NCBI GenBank assembly: GCA_025360045.1
Contig: JANYCY010000046.1
Span: 1-64,000, forward strand
Length of the DNA: 64,000 nucleotides
DNA from: Janthinobacterium sp.
Lineage (GTDB): Bacteria > Pseudomonadota > Gammaproteobacteria > Burkholderiales > Chitinibacteraceae
Reading direction: 5' to 3'
The notes under the pieces are model-generated. The model searched no databases and was not told where the DNA came from. It worked only from the letters and a program-made list of their open reading frames with translations. Numbering within the stretch: position 1 is the first letter of the stretch; each line of letters starts with the position of its first letter. A program made the position numbers and the translations under genes. Positions 7,827-17,055 of the stretch are shown in pieces.

Positions 7827-9503
7827 ATGGCTGATGCGGCTGAAACAATTGTTCGTCACTTTAGGCAGATTTTAATTTGGCCTTTGCAGTTGATGCCCTT
7901 GCCGCAGCCTGTGGGCGCTGGCGCGGTGATGGGGCGGCATTGGGAGCTAATGAAAGAGCTGGTGGCAGAGGATTCGCCTTGGCAAATGCGGCCCTCCGTC
8001 TTTGATATGGATCCGATGGCTTTTCAAGAGCGTCATTACCGCGAGTTTGTTACTTTTCTGCCTTATGTGCAGCGCTTCTTGTATGGAGAAGGAGTCGCAG
8101 AGTCTGGCGGGGCGGATGGCTATGGCGGCTCGCCTCTGCATGCGTTTCGGCGGCATGATATTTGTGCAGTGCGTATGCATTACAAAGATGGCACACGGCA
8201 GGATTTTAAAGTGGCGCATATCGATCTGTATTTTTTCTACGATATTGATATCGTGATTCTGGCCTTTGAAATCCTTGCCGATAATGTGCCGCTGAGCCGT
8301 GTGCAAGATACGCTGTTTCGCTTTGGTCGGGCTTTTCCCGCGCAATGGGATGAAGACAAAACTGCCGCTAGCTGCTTGCAGCAGGTGAAGTGGCTAGATG
8401 CCCAAGGGGGGGTGATTGCCGCTTCTGATTACAATGATAAATCCAAATTTTTATCTCATGTAGGTGAGTTTCGCGCAGCGCCCATGGCTCATCATTGGGA
8501 TGCTTTGCTGCGTCCCTTGGTCTTGCATCACTCTACCGAATTGGGCGAGCTGCGCTATCGGCAAATTGAATATCACCGCATGCCCTTGATGGCCTATCTC
8601 GCGTTTGACGATCCTTTTGATTTAAGTGATGAAGATTTTTATCGCCTAGGGATGGTGACGCGGCCTTCGCAGGGCGGCGATCTTCCTTACACCGCCAAAG
8701 TGTTTCAAGAGTTTGAAGCAAACTGTTGCTACGATCGATTTTGGGTGCCAGAGCGTCGTCATGATTCATCCTCCACTCGCATGATGTGTGATGGACATGC
8801 TTTTGTGCTGATAGGCAAGCACGGGCATCGTTTTTTTAGTGATCCTTACACTGGCGCTTTGGGGCAGTTCAGGCATCAATATTTTTTACTGATGATGATT
8901 GCGCATTTTCATAAGGCGGCCTTGTTGATCTTTTCTGATCGCTTGGCGGTGGCTTTATCTCGTTTGCAGATCGGCGATGTCAGCTCGGCAAGGCGATTTA
9001 AACGGGGAATTCGTGTCTTGCAGGAGGTGTTTTTGCGCTTCACTCAGCGCTATTGGTTTAGCGAGATTTCTAATCAGGTGGTGGCGGATCAGATGTTTCA
9101 TATGGCGCGCCGACACTTGGGGACGGAAGCCTTGTTTGCCGAGGTAAGAGAGTCGATTCACAGCATGAGCCAGTATCTAGAAAACGATGATTTACGTCGT
9201 CAAGCCGATACGGTAGTGCGCCTTACGGTGGTGACGATTTTGGGCTTGGTCGGGACCACAGTGACAGGGTTTTTAGGGATGAATTTATTTGATTTATCGC
9301 ATGATGCATCGTGGTTGAGACTATGGTATTTCTTCGCGACGTTTATCCCGATTTCTGGGCTTACGTTTTACTCCTTGTTAAAATCTCGCATGCTTTCTGA
9401 GTTTTTAGATTTCATGTCAGATGATCGCATGAGTTTCCTTGATAAATTAATGGTAATTAAGCTGGAGTGGCGTAAAAAAAGGCAAGCTAGAAATAAGCTA
9501 TGA
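7827..9503 (+). CDS. Large CorA-like divalent cation transporter
   Basis: A 558-residue protein whose C-terminus has the CorA layout: a long helical stretch, then TVVTILGLVGTTVTGFLGMN with the Gly-Met-Asn signature, and a second membrane segment (WYFFATFIPISGLTFYSLL). CorA-type channels carry Mg2+, Co2+ or Ni2+, with the GMN loop as selectivity filter. Here the soluble N-terminal part is about 470 residues, much longer than the roughly 240-residue CorA funnel, so it is an extended CorA-family member. The start ATG 7827 follows gaaagaggggagc. It is monocistronic between two terminator/promoter regions. Transported ion unknown. Confidence 0.75.
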   Translation: MADAAETIVRHFRQILIWPLQLMPLPQPVGAGAVMGRHWELMKELVAEDSPWQMRPSVFDMDPMAFQERHYREFVTFLPYVQRFLYGEGVAESGGADGYGGSPLHAFRRHDICAVRMHYKDGTRQDFKVAHIDLYFFYDIDIVILAFEILADNVPLSRVQDTLFRFGRAFPAQWDEDKTAASCLQQVKWLDAQGGVIAASDYNDKSKFLSHVGEFRAAPMAHHWDALLRPLVLHHSTELGELRYRQIEYHRMPLMAYLAFDDPFDLSDEDFYRLGMVTRPSQGGDLPYTAKVFQEFEANCCYDRFWVPERRHDSSSTRMMCDGHAFVLIGKHGHRFFSDPYTGALGQFRHQYFLLMMIAHFHKAALLIFSDRLAVALSRLQIGDVSSARRFKRGIRVLQEVFLRFTQRYWFSEISNQVVADQMFHMARRHLGTEALFAEVRESIHSMSQYLENDDLRRQADTVVRLTVVTILGLVGTTVTGFLGMNLFDLSHDASWLRLWYFFATFIPISGLTFYSLLKSRMLSEFLDFMSDDRMSFLDKLMVIKLEWRKKRQARNKL

Positions 9504-9535
9504 AAGGGTGTCATGATTAATCACGAATTCCTCAA

Positions 9536-9563
9536 TTGGCAAAGTGCTTGGCCGTGTTAGAAT
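9536..9563 (+). promoter_or_regulatory. Putative sigma-70 promoter of glyA
   Basis: TTGGCA (9536-9541) and TAGAAT (9558-9563) are separated by 16 bp and lie 47 bp upstream of the glyA ATG. Spacing and hexamers are good matches to a housekeeping promoter. Read by eye, not experimentally supported. Confidence 0.5.
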
Positions 9564-9609
9564 CCTGCGCATTCCCTATTCTCAACTGACTTACGGAAGC
9601 GCCAACTCT

Positions 9610-10857
9610 ATGTTCTCCAAGTCCGCCACTATCGCCCAATACGATCCCGATCTAGCCGCTGCCATTGCAGGTGAAGTTGTTCGCCAACACGAACATATCG
9701 AGCTGATCGCGTCAGAAAACTACACCAGCCCAGCGGTAATGGAAGCTCAAGGCTCGCAACTGACTAATAAATACGCCGAAGGTTATCCTGGTAAGCGTTT
9801 TTATGGCGGCTGTGAATTTGTTGATACGGTTGAGCAGTTGGCCATTGATCGCGTAAAAGCCTTGTTTGGCGCAGAGTACGCCAATGTGCAGCCGCATTCT
9901 GGCTCGCAAGCCAACCAAGCCGTGTACTTCTCCATCCTGAAGCCGGGCGATACCGTTATGGGTATGAACTTGGGCCACGGTGGTCACCTGACACACGGCT
10001 CGCCAGCAAATCTCTCCGGTAAGCTCTTCAATATCGTAGCTTACGGTCTGAACGAAAACGAAGAAATCGATTACGACGATATGGAACGCGTCGCCATTGA
10101 AACCAAGCCTAAGCTCTTGATCGGTGGCGCTTCTGCCTACGCCCTGCGCTTTGATTGGGCGCGTATGCGTGAAATCGCCGACAAGGTTGGCGCTTACTTT
10201 ATGGTCGACATGGCGCATTACGCAGGTCTGATCGCGGCTGGTGTTTATCCAAACCCAGTGCCACACGCTCACTTTGTGACATCGACGACTCATAAAACAT
10301 TACGTGGCCCGCGTGGTGGTTTGATTTTGGCTAAAGCTGAATTCGAAAAGTCGATCAATTCGAATGTGTTCCCAACGCTGCAAGGCGGCCCTTTGATGCA
10401 CGTGATCGCTGGTAAAGCGGTGGCATTTAAAGAAGCAGCAACACCAGAATTCAAAGCATACCAAGAGCAAGTGCTAAAAAATGCACAAGCCATGGCTGCA
10501 ACCTTGATCGAGCGTGGCCTGCGTGTGATTTCTGGTCGTTCCGAATCGCATATGTTCTTAGTTGATCTGCGCTCTAAAGGCCTGACCGGCAAAGTGGCTG
10601 ATGCTGTACTGGGCCAAGCGCATATCACCGTTAACAAAAATGCCATTCCAAACGATCCAGAAAGCCCGTTTGTGACTTCTGGTATCCGTATCGGCTCCCC
10701 AGCAATCACCACCCGTGGTTTCAAAGAAGCAGAAGCGGTGATCGTGGCTAATCTGATTGCAGACGTGCTGGATAATCCGCATGACGAAGCAAACATCGCC
10801 GCCGTTGCAGTAAAAGTAAAAGAATTGACAGCGCGCTTCCCAGTTTACGGCGCGTAA
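9610..10857 (+). CDS. glyA: Serine hydroxymethyltransferase
   Basis: A PLP enzyme that interconverts serine and glycine while loading the one-carbon unit onto tetrahydrofolate. The 415-residue protein is full length. The PLP lysine is in [15 protein letters not shown], and the N-terminal [19 protein letters not shown] block and [14 protein letters not shown] are typical. The ATG at 9610 matches family starts; the open frame extends upstream into the promoter. No THF or glycine riboswitch was seen in the 100-bp leader. The gene stands alone; a CACAGAG-type repeat follows. Confidence 0.97.
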   Translation: MFSKSATIAQYDPDLAAAIAGEVVRQHEHIELIASENYTSPAVMEAQGSQLTNKYAEGYPGKRFYGGCEFVDTVEQLAIDRVKALFGAEYANVQPHSGSQANQAVYFSILKPGDTVMGMNLGHGGHLTHGSPANLSGKLFNIVAYGLNENEEIDYDDMERVAIETKPKLLIGGASAYALRFDWARMREIADKVGAYFMVDMAHYAGLIAAGVYPNPVPHAHFVTSTTHKTLRGPRGGLILAKAEFEKSINSNVFPTLQGGPLMHVIAGKAVAFKEAATPEFKAYQEQVLKNAQAMAATLIERGLRVISGRSESHMFLVDLRSKGLTGKVADAVLGQAHITVNKNAIPNDPESPFVTSGIRIGSPAITTRGFKEAEAVIVANLIADVLDNPHDEANIAAVAVKVKELTARFPVYGA

Positions 10858-10888
10858 TTGACTCTGTAGTTTAAGTATTGTTACGTCT

Positions 10889-11072
10889 TAAACCACAGAG
10901 AGCACAGAGGGCACAGAGGGCACAGAGAAAATATTGATATGGCTGGCTTAGCGATAAATTACGAGTGATGGGAGAGGCAAACAACTCTTACATCATCAAA
11001 GACTGTGCCTAAGCCGGACGCTTGATTTTCTCTGTGGCTCTCTGTGCTCTCTGTGTCCTCAGTGGTTCAAGA
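10889..11072. repeat. CACAGAG dispersed repeat, copy 1
   Basis: The left arm aaaccacagagagcacagag iterates a 9-bp unit (agcacagag, ggcacagag, ggcacagag). The right arm (ttttctctgtggc ... ctcagtggttcaagat) is its inverted counterpart. About 110 bp of unrelated sequence lies between. Copies occur at 11612-11719 and 41755-41896, and split arms at 24577-24632 and 25141-25205. This fills the gap between glyA and nrdR. Confidence 0.8.
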
Positions 11073-11113
11073 TTTAGCTTCAGTTCTATTTTCTTGTTCT
11101 TTGCGGGGTTGTG

Positions 11114-11566
11114 ATGAAGTGCCCCTTCTGTGGTTCCCCTGATACGCTGGTTGCTGACTCGCGTGTATCTGATGAAGGCGATTTGGTTCGCCGTCGCCGT
11201 CGTTGTCCCGTGTGTGATAAACGCTTTACTACTTTTGAAACCGCCGAAGTGCGCTTGCCGCAGGTGGTGAAACAAAATGGTCAGCGTGCTGAATTCGATA
11301 GAGAAAAGATTCGTACCAGCTTCGAGCGCGCCCTGCATAAACGCCCCGTGCCAACGCCCTTGGTGGACGAAGCCATCCTGCGCATTATTCAAAAAGCTTT
11401 GTCCTTAGGCGATAGAGAAATCATGAGTCGCCAGATTGGCGAAATGGTGATGTCTGAACTCGCCAAGCTCGACAAAGTCGCCTACATCCGCTTCGCCTCC
11501 GTATACCGCTCCTTCCAAGACGTCGACGATTTCCGCGATGTGATTCGGGAAGTGAGTAAGGAGTAA
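11114..11566 (+). CDS. nrdR: Transcriptional repressor NrdR
   Basis: An ATP/dATP-sensing zinc-ribbon repressor of ribonucleotide reductase genes. The start [11 protein letters not shown] at ATG 11114 is canonical (a GTG three bases upstream is also in frame). The zinc ribbon uses CPFC and CPVC, followed by the basic [16 protein letters not shown]. The ATP-cone spans about residues 47-137. At 150 residues it is full length. It sits between glyA and ribD, each boundary carrying a CACAGAG repeat, a neighbourhood common in proteobacteria. Confidence 0.96.
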   Translation: MKCPFCGSPDTLVADSRVSDEGDLVRRRRRCPVCDKRFTTFETAEVRLPQVVKQNGQRAEFDREKIRTSFERALHKRPVPTPLVDEAILRIIQKALSLGDREIMSRQIGEMVMSELAKLDKVAYIRFASVYRSFQDVDDFRDVIREVSKE

Positions 11567-11611
11567 AAAATCTCTGTATGTTTAACCTTCACAGCTTATC
11601 CTCGCTCACAA

Positions 11612-11719
11612 AATCTTGAACCACAGAGAACACCGAGCGCACAGAGTTTCACAGAGAAAGTCCAAGTTTGGTTTTCTCTGTGGCACTCTGTGTCCTCCTT
11701 TTCCTCTGTGGTTCAAGAT
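11612..11719. repeat. CACAGAG dispersed repeat, copy 2
   Basis: A compact palindrome: aatcttgaaccacagag on the left, cctctgtggttcaagat on the right. Inner arms (cacagagaaag / ttttctctgtggc) also pair. It lies between nrdR and ribD; the transcript could form a long hairpin just ahead of ribD. Confidence 0.85.
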
Positions 11720-11758
11720 GTGGGTTTTGTTATGCCTGTGCTCGTGCTTAGGAAACCC

Positions 11759-12886
11759 ATGAACGCGATCGATCATCAATATATGCAGCTGGCTTTGCGA
11801 CAGGCGGCTTTGGGGCAGGATAGTGCTACGCCTAATCCTTCTGTGGGTTGTGTGTTGGTGAAAGATGGGCAGGTGGTGGGCGCAGGCTTTAGTCAGCCTA
11901 TGGGGGGCGGCGTGGTGAAAGGCGCTCCTGGTGCGCATGCTGAGGTGATGGCTTTGAGTGTGGCGGGTGATCTAGCCCGTGGTGCGACGGCTTATGTGAC
12001 GCTAGAGCCTTGCAGCCACCATGGCCGCACACCGCCTTGTGCCGATGCTTTGGTGAAAGCCGGTGTAGTGCGGGTAGTTGCCGCGCTGACAGATCCTAAT
12101 CCCTTGGTGGCAGGCCAAGGCTTGGCGCGTTTGGCCGCTGCGGGTGTTGAGGTGGAGTCAGGTGTGCTACACGCCGCTGCGCTTGAGTATCACAAAGGTT
12201 TTATTAGCCGTATGGTGAGATCCCGCCCTTGGCTGACGGTTAAAATGGGCGCAAGTCTGGATGGCCGCACTGCGCTCGCCAATGGGCAATCGCAGTGGAT
12301 TACTGGCCCAGCGGCAAGGTCTGATGTGCAAAAACTCCGCGCCCGATCTTGCGCCATGCTGACTGGTATTGGCACGGTGCTGGCGGACGATCCGCAGCTA
12401 ACGGTGCGTGAATTTGCGGTAGATAGACAGCCACTGCGCGTAGTCATTGACAGCCAGCTTAGAACGCCTGTCAATGCAAAGTTATTTAATCAGGCGGGCG
12501 TATTGATTATTGGCGCTCAGGATGATGAGCTAAAGCGTCGGGCTTTAGAGGCTGCAGGGGCGGAAGTCTTGATCTTGGCCGATGCGCATGGCCGTGTCGA
12601 TTTAGCCGCCTTACTCAATGAATTAGGCCGCCGAGGCTGCAATCAAGTCACGGTTGAGGCGGGTGGCGTTTTAGTCGGGGCGTTGTTTCAGGCGGGGCTG
12701 GTCGATGAAATGCTGCTTTATCAAGCGCCCGTGATGATTGGCGATACGGCAAAAGGCATCGCCACGCTTGATTTATCTGACCTAAACCACAAGCTACAAG
12801 CTAAGGTATTAGAGCGCCGTCTGTTTGGAGACGATTTACGTTTTACACTGCGCTTTACCGATGCCGGAGAATTCTATGCCAAATGA
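11759..12886 (+). CDS. ribD: Bifunctional riboflavin deaminase/reductase RibD
   Basis: Performs steps 2 and 3 of riboflavin synthesis: deamination of the pyrimidine ring, then reduction of the ribosyl chain with NADPH. The 375-residue protein has an N-terminal cytidine-deaminase-like zinc domain (HAEVMAL; then TLEPCSHHGRTPPCADAL) and a C-terminal reductase domain (from about residue 145, KMGASLDGRTALANG). ATG 11759 follows aggaaa; an in-frame ATG 27 bp upstream is weaker. It starts a tight operon with the zinc-ribbon gene, ribE, ribBX, ribH and nusB. Confidence 0.94.
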   Translation: MNAIDHQYMQLALRQAALGQDSATPNPSVGCVLVKDGQVVGAGFSQPMGGGVVKGAPGAHAEVMALSVAGDLARGATAYVTLEPCSHHGRTPPCADALVKAGVVRVVAALTDPNPLVAGQGLARLAAAGVEVESGVLHAAALEYHKGFISRMVRSRPWLTVKMGASLDGRTALANGQSQWITGPAARSDVQKLRARSCAMLTGIGTVLADDPQLTVREFAVDRQPLRVVIDSQLRTPVNAKLFNQAGVLIIGAQDDELKRRALEAAGAEVLILADAHGRVDLAALLNELGRRGCNQVTVEAGGVLVGALFQAGLVDEMLLYQAPVMIGDTAKGIATLDLSDLNHKLQAKVLERRLFGDDLRFTLRFTDAGEFYAK

Positions 12887-13049
12887 AAGCTTGCAAACAG
12901 CCGTGCCGATTTGTCCTGATTGTAAGCGGCCTCTTGATGTGATCGCGGCCTGTGGCTCGATTAGTTATTTTTGTGATCACTGTAATTTATTGAAGTCTTC
13001 GAAGCGTGTGCGCGAAGCAAATCCAGAACTCTTTAAGGAAGCTGAATAA
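12876..13049 (+). CDS. Small YfgJ-like zinc-ribbon protein
   Basis: A 57-residue protein whose ATG lies inside the last codons of ribD (11-bp overlap) and whose stop abuts the ribE ATG. The core CPDCKRPLDVIAACGSISYF followed by CDHC resembles the C-terminal half of E. coli YfgJ (CPDCHQPL...ACG...YFCQH), with the Cys pairs spaced like a treble-clef or rubredoxin-type ribbon. It keeps only one metal-binding half. The function is unknown; strict coupling to the riboflavin genes implies co-expression. Frame, overlap and cysteines make it a real gene. Confidence 0.8.
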   Translation: MPNESLQTAVPICPDCKRPLDVIAACGSISYFCDHCNLLKSSKRVREANPELFKEAE

Positions 13050-13754
13050 ATGTTTACGGGGATTGTGCAAGGCGTTGCTCAGATTGAAGCGATTGATGAC
13101 AGGGAAGGCATGCGTACATTTCGCATTGCTTTTCCGACGGGCTTTTGCAAAGACATTCAAATCGGTGCCAGCGTGGCGATTGATGGCGTTTGCCTGACGG
13201 TGACGGAGATTTTTGCTGAGGATAAAGCCCGCTTTGATGTGATGTTGCAAAGCTTACGCGTAACCTCCCTAGGGCAATTAAAAGTAGCTAGCCATGTCAA
13301 CGCCGAGCGTGCCGCCAAAGATGGTGCCGAAATCGGCGGTCATCCGCTCTCCGGCCATGTGGACTTTACCGCCACGCTGTTAGATATTCGTAAAGATCAA
13401 GAAAACTGCTGCTTTAGAATTGGCGTGCCCAAAGCAGGGATGAAATATATCTTCGCGAAAGGCTATATCGCCCTAGATGGCGCTAGCCTGACGGTGTCCG
13501 AGACCAATAAAGTAGATTGCTGGTTTGAAGTATGGCTGATCCCCGAAACCCGCCGCATGACTATTTTTGAAGGCAAAGCCGTTGGCAGCGTCTTCAACGT
13601 AGAAATCGAGCGCGCCACACAAGTGGTGGTCGACACCGTGCGCGATGCGCTAGAAGAAAAACTCGGTGCCCTGATGCCTGCACTAGAGGCGCTACTCGCC
13701 CAGCAGGGTGTGGATGTTTACGCGCTGGGTGAGCCTTTAGTGAAAAATAAATAG
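13050..13754 (+). CDS. ribE: Riboflavin synthase alpha chain
   Basis: Catalyses dismutation of two 6,7-dimethyl-8-ribityllumazine molecules to riboflavin. The 234-residue protein starts with the invariant MFTGIVQG and shows the two lumazine-binding repeats: [13 protein letters not shown] with the SGHVD loop in the first half, [13 protein letters not shown] in the second. It is about 20 residues longer than E. coli RibC, at the C-terminus. The ATG directly follows the previous stop codon, so translation is coupled. Confidence 0.95.
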   Translation: MFTGIVQGVAQIEAIDDREGMRTFRIAFPTGFCKDIQIGASVAIDGVCLTVTEIFAEDKARFDVMLQSLRVTSLGQLKVASHVNAERAAKDGAEIGGHPLSGHVDFTATLLDIRKDQENCCFRIGVPKAGMKYIFAKGYIALDGASLTVSETNKVDCWFEVWLIPETRRMTIFEGKAVGSVFNVEIERATQVVVDTVRDALEEKLGALMPALEALLAQQGVDVYALGEPLVKNK

Positions 13755-13781
13755 TTGTTTTGAATAAAACGGAGTACTGCT

Positions 13782-14888
13782 ATGAGCGTCAATATCTCCC
13801 CTGTCCAAGAAATTGTCGAAGAATTACGTGCTGGGCGCATGGTTGTACTGGTTGACGAAGAAGATAGAGAAAACGAAGGCGATTTGGTGCTGGCCGCAGA
13901 TTTTGTGACGCCAGAAGCGATCAATTTTATGGCAAAGCATGGTCGTGGCTTGATTTGCCTGACGCTCAATGCCGAGCGTTGTGCTCATTTAGGCCTTGCG
14001 CCTATGGTTCGCGCCAATGGATCGAGCTTTGGAACCAACTTCACCGCTTCGATTGAAGCGGCCGAGGGCGTTACGACCGGTATTTCTGCGCATGATCGCG
14101 CTTTAACCATTAAAAAAGCCATCGCTTTTGACTCTAAAGCTAGTGATATCGTGCAGCCAGGCCATGTTTTCCCAATTATGGCGCAGCCAGGCGGGGTGTT
14201 GGTCCGGGCTGGGCATACCGAAGCGGGCTGTGATCTGGCTGCGCTGGCCGGTGTCACGCCTGCTAGCGTGATCTGCGAGATCATGAATGACGACGGTACA
14301 ATGGCCCGTTTGCCTGAACTTTTAGTATTTGCTGAACAGCATCAGCTAAAAATTGGTACTATCGCCGACCTGATCCATTATCGCAGCCGTACCGAGACCC
14401 TTGTGGAGTGTGCGGGTCGCCGTACTATTCGCACTTTTGCCGGTGAGTTTGAGCTGGCGGTTTATCGCGATAAGCTCACGTCTGCCAGCCATTTGGCGCT
14501 GATTAAAGGCAAGCCAAGCGTGGACACCGAAACACTGGTACGCGTGCATGAGCCTTTATCGGTGATTGATTGGATGGATTTAGGTCAGAGTGGGCACTCA
14601 TGGGATGTGAAATCTTCCCTTGAGGCGATTGCCAAAGCGGGCTGTGGTGTGATGGTGCTCTTGCACCGCCCTGAGGATGGCAATGATTTATTGGCTCGCG
14701 CCTTGCCAGAATTAGGCTTAAATGAAAATAAGAAATGGGATTTGCGCACTTATGGTATTGGTGCACAAATGCTAAAAGACTTAGGTGTGGGTAAAATGCG
14801 CTTATTGTCGCCAGAGCGCCGTATCCCCAGCATGACGGGCTTTGGTTTGGAAATTACTGGCTTTGAACTATCTCAAGGAAAAAAATAA
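13782..14888 (+). CDS. ribB: DHBP synthase with degenerate GTP cyclohydrolase II-like domain (RibBX type)
   Basis: The N-terminal ~200 residues are a complete 3,4-dihydroxy-2-butanone 4-phosphate synthase, with [16 protein letters not shown] and the HTEAGCDL segment. The C-terminal domain has the GCHII fold length, but the zinc cysteines and the RQEGRGIGL substrate loop are absent: the region reads [20 protein letters not shown], then [15 protein letters not shown]. It should therefore not make the pyrimidine precursor, like the RibBX hybrids described in Shewanella. A separate RibA is expected elsewhere in the genome. It lies 27 bp after ribE, with no room for an FMN riboswitch. Confidence 0.9.
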   Translation: MSVNISPVQEIVEELRAGRMVVLVDEEDRENEGDLVLAADFVTPEAINFMAKHGRGLICLTLNAERCAHLGLAPMVRANGSSFGTNFTASIEAAEGVTTGISAHDRALTIKKAIAFDSKASDIVQPGHVFPIMAQPGGVLVRAGHTEAGCDLAALAGVTPASVICEIMNDDGTMARLPELLVFAEQHQLKIGTIADLIHYRSRTETLVECAGRRTIRTFAGEFELAVYRDKLTSASHLALIKGKPSVDTETLVRVHEPLSVIDWMDLGQSGHSWDVKSSLEAIAKAGCGVMVLLHRPEDGNDLLARALPELGLNENKKWDLRTYGIGAQMLKDLGVGKMRLLSPERRIPSMTGFGLEITGFELSQGKK

Positions 14889-15361
14889 TGAGCGTCGCTG
14901 CAAATATTCCTTTTATTGCACCTAATCTTGCAGGCAATGGTTTACGAATCGGTATTGTAATGAGCCGCTTTAATACGCCGGTTTGCGAAGGTTTACGCGA
15001 TGCTTGCGTTGCAGAACTGAAAAAACTCGGCGTGGCTGAGCAAGATATGCTGATCACCACTGTGCCGGGCGCTTTAGAAATCCCTCTGGTTTTGGCTGCG
15101 ATGGCCGAATCAGATCGTTTTGATGCATTGATCGCCCTAGGCGCAGTCATTCGGGGCGAAACCTATCATTTTGAGCTGGTTGCCAATGAATCAGGCGCCG
15201 GTGTAAGCCGTATTGGACTTGATTACGGTATTGTCGTGGCAAACGCCATATTAACCACTGAAAACGATGAACAAGCAGAAGTCCGTGTGCTCGAAAAAGG
15301 CACAGATGCTGCGCGTGTCGCCGTAGAAACAGCGAATTTATTAAAGGCATTACAAGCATGA
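14888..15361 (+). CDS. ribH: 6,7-dimethyl-8-ribityllumazine synthase
   Basis: Condenses DHBP with the ribityl-pyrimidine to give lumazine, the substrate of RibE. The 157-residue subunit shows GIVMSRFN near the N-terminus, [10 protein letters not shown], and [14 protein letters not shown] with the catalytic histidine. The ATG shares one base with the ribB stop codon (TAATG), and the 3' end overlaps nusB by 4 bp. Icosahedral or pentameric assembly is known for the family. Confidence 0.96.
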   Translation: MSVAANIPFIAPNLAGNGLRIGIVMSRFNTPVCEGLRDACVAELKKLGVAEQDMLITTVPGALEIPLVLAAMAESDRFDALIALGAVIRGETYHFELVANESGAGVSRIGLDYGIVVANAILTTENDEQAEVRVLEKGTDAARVAVETANLLKALQA

Positions 15362-15825
15362 CTGAAGAAGTAGTAAAACCAAAATCATCCCGCCGCCGCT
15401 CACGCGAATTTGCCGTGCAAGGTGTTTATCAATGGCTATTGGCTGGTGACACGTTTAATAATATCGAAGCTTTCTTGCGTGAAAGTAACACTAGCTTCTC
15501 CCGTGCAGACGAAAAACTATTTCGTGCCATCCTGTTTGGCGCAATCAAGGATATGAAATCCTTGCAAGATGCCATTGCGCCTCATGTTGATCGTCCTATG
15601 GATGAAGTCAGCATGGTAGAAGCATCGGTATTATGCGTGGCGGCTTATGAGATTATTTCTATGCCGGAAACGCCGTACCCAGTGATTATCAATGAAGCGA
15701 TTGAGCTGGCCAAAACGTTTGGCGGCTTAGATGGGCATAAGTTTGTAAATGGTGTGCTGGATAAACTAGCGGCGCTGGTGCGTAGCGAAGAAGTCAGTGC
15801 TGGGCGTGCTAAACGCCATGGTTAA
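15358..15825 (+). CDS. nusB: Transcription antitermination factor NusB
   Basis: An all-helical RNA-binding protein that, with NusE (S10), binds boxA of rRNA leaders and promotes antitermination. The 155-residue protein begins with a basic tail ([20 protein letters not shown]) and includes [20 protein letters not shown] and [10 protein letters not shown], all typical. It overlaps ribH by an ATGA junction, the widespread ribH-nusB arrangement. A terminator follows. Confidence 0.96.
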   Translation: MTEEVVKPKSSRRRSREFAVQGVYQWLLAGDTFNNIEAFLRESNTSFSRADEKLFRAILFGAIKDMKSLQDAIAPHVDRPMDEVSMVEASVLCVAAYEIISMPETPYPVIINEAIELAKTFGGLDGHKFVNGVLDKLAALVRSEEVSAGRAKRHG

Positions 15826-15842
15826 GATGGTTTAGTTTGCTA

Positions 15843-15870
15843 AAAAGACGGGCCTAGCCCGTCTTTTTTT
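15843..15870 (+). terminator. Intrinsic terminator after nusB
   Basis: aaagacgggc and gcccgtcttttttt form a short GC-rich hairpin with a T run, ending the riboflavin operon. Confidence 0.9.
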
Positions 15871-15935
15871 GCTTACATTTTTGAAAATACACGCTCTGTA
15901 TTACGCCTTATCTATCTTGTGGATTTGAAAACGCT

Positions 15936-16895
15936 TTGAACGAATTCGATCTGATTGCTCATTATTTCAAGCGCCCCGCCAAAAATGCCGATTTAGGTGT
16001 AGGGGATGATGCGGCCTTGGTGTCGGTCACCGCAGGTCATCAGCTGGCGATTTCTGCTGATATGTTGGTTGAGGGAAGGCATTTTTTTCCTGATGCTGAT
16101 CCCGAACGCTTGGGGCGCAAAGTGCTGGCGGTTAATTTATCTGATCTTGCCGCGATGGGCGCAACGCCGAGCTGGTTTACGCTATCGCTGGCGCTGCCTA
16201 AAATCGACGAGCCTTGGTTAGCTGCCTTTAGCCGAGGCTTACTGGCGATGGCCGATGAATATGATATCTCGCTGATCGGAGGGGACACAACCCGAGGCCC
16301 ACTGACCATTGCGATTCAAATTGCCGGAAGCTTGCCTCGTGGTCAGGCCTTGCTTAGAAGTGGAGCAAGGCCGGGGGATGAAATCTGGGTGTCTGGCCCC
16401 TTGGGGGTCGCTGCCGCTGCAGTAATGTGCCGTAGTGGACGAGTAAGGCTGACTGAGGATGTTGCTCGGCGTTGTGACTTGCGTTTGGATCTGCCGACCC
16501 CACGTGTCGCCTTAGGTCAGCGCTTGCGCGGCATTGCCAGTGCCGCTTTGGATGTTTCGGATGGCTTATTGGCCGATCTGCGGCATATTTGTGAACAATC
16601 GGCTTGTGGTGCAGAAGTTTGGCTGGATGCCGTGCCCTTTGCAGAAGACCTTAATGTCTTGCCCGAGGCGCTGCGGCAAGAGGCTTTTTTAGCGGGCGGG
16701 GATGATTATGAATTGTGCTTTACGGCCCCACCCGATCAGCATAAGGCGATTATTTCCCTAGGGGCCGAGCTCAATTTAGGGCTTACTTGCGTTGGCAAAA
16801 TAATTCACGGCCATACTGTGCAATTGCTTGATGCCAATAAACGGCCTTTACCCATTACTTTTCATGGATTTGATCATTTTGCTTATGAGTCATAA
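15936..16895 (+). CDS. thiL: Thiamine-monophosphate kinase
   Basis: Phosphorylates thiamine monophosphate to the active cofactor TPP using ATP. The 319-residue PurM-like protein has the GVGDDAALV motif near residue 25, ISADMLVEGRHF, LSDLAAMGA, and the C-terminal GGDDYELCF. The start is TTG at 15936 (NEFDLIAHYF). The last 100 bp belong to a tandem duplication (16795-16923 / 16925-17055), but the gene's own reading frame is intact to TAA 16893-16895. Confidence 0.94.
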   Translation: MNEFDLIAHYFKRPAKNADLGVGDDAALVSVTAGHQLAISADMLVEGRHFFPDADPERLGRKVLAVNLSDLAAMGATPSWFTLSLALPKIDEPWLAAFSRGLLAMADEYDISLIGGDTTRGPLTIAIQIAGSLPRGQALLRSGARPGDEIWVSGPLGVAAAAVMCRSGRVRLTEDVARRCDLRLDLPTPRVALGQRLRGIASAALDVSDGLLADLRHICEQSACGAEVWLDAVPFAEDLNVLPEALRQEAFLAGGDDYELCFTAPPDQHKAIISLGAELNLGLTCVGKIIHGHTVQLLDANKRPLPITFHGFDHFAYES

Positions 16896-17055
16896 ACAAG
16901 CCCCTTAGTGCGCCCAGCATGGCTGCAAAATAATTCACGGCAAATGTTGTGCAATTGCTTGATGCCAATAAACGGCCTTTACCCATTACTTTTCATGGAT
17001 TTGATCATTTTGCTTATGAGTCATAAACAAGCCCCCTTAGTGCGCCCAACATGGC
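16795..17055. repeat. Tandem duplication at the thiL/pgpA junction
   Basis: Bases 16795-16923 and 16925-17055 are near-identical direct copies (offset 130-131 bp), covering the thiL 3' end and the pgpA 5' end. The first copy carries a truncated pgpA start: an ATG at 16885 overlaps the thiL stop and reads MSHKQAP then TAG, because one C of a C run is missing. The second copy has the extra C and leads into intact pgpA. Confidence 0.92.

Noticed and set aside
10889-11072. CRISPR-like array from repeated CACAGAG units
   Set aside because: Units are 9 bp, contiguous, and arranged as an inverted pair with no spacers of regular length. This is a dispersed hairpin repeat.
13755-13781. FMN riboswitch before ribB
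   Set aside because: Only 27 bp separate ribE and ribB, far too short for the FMN aptamer. No such motif was seen upstream of ribD either; that region holds a CACAGAG repeat.
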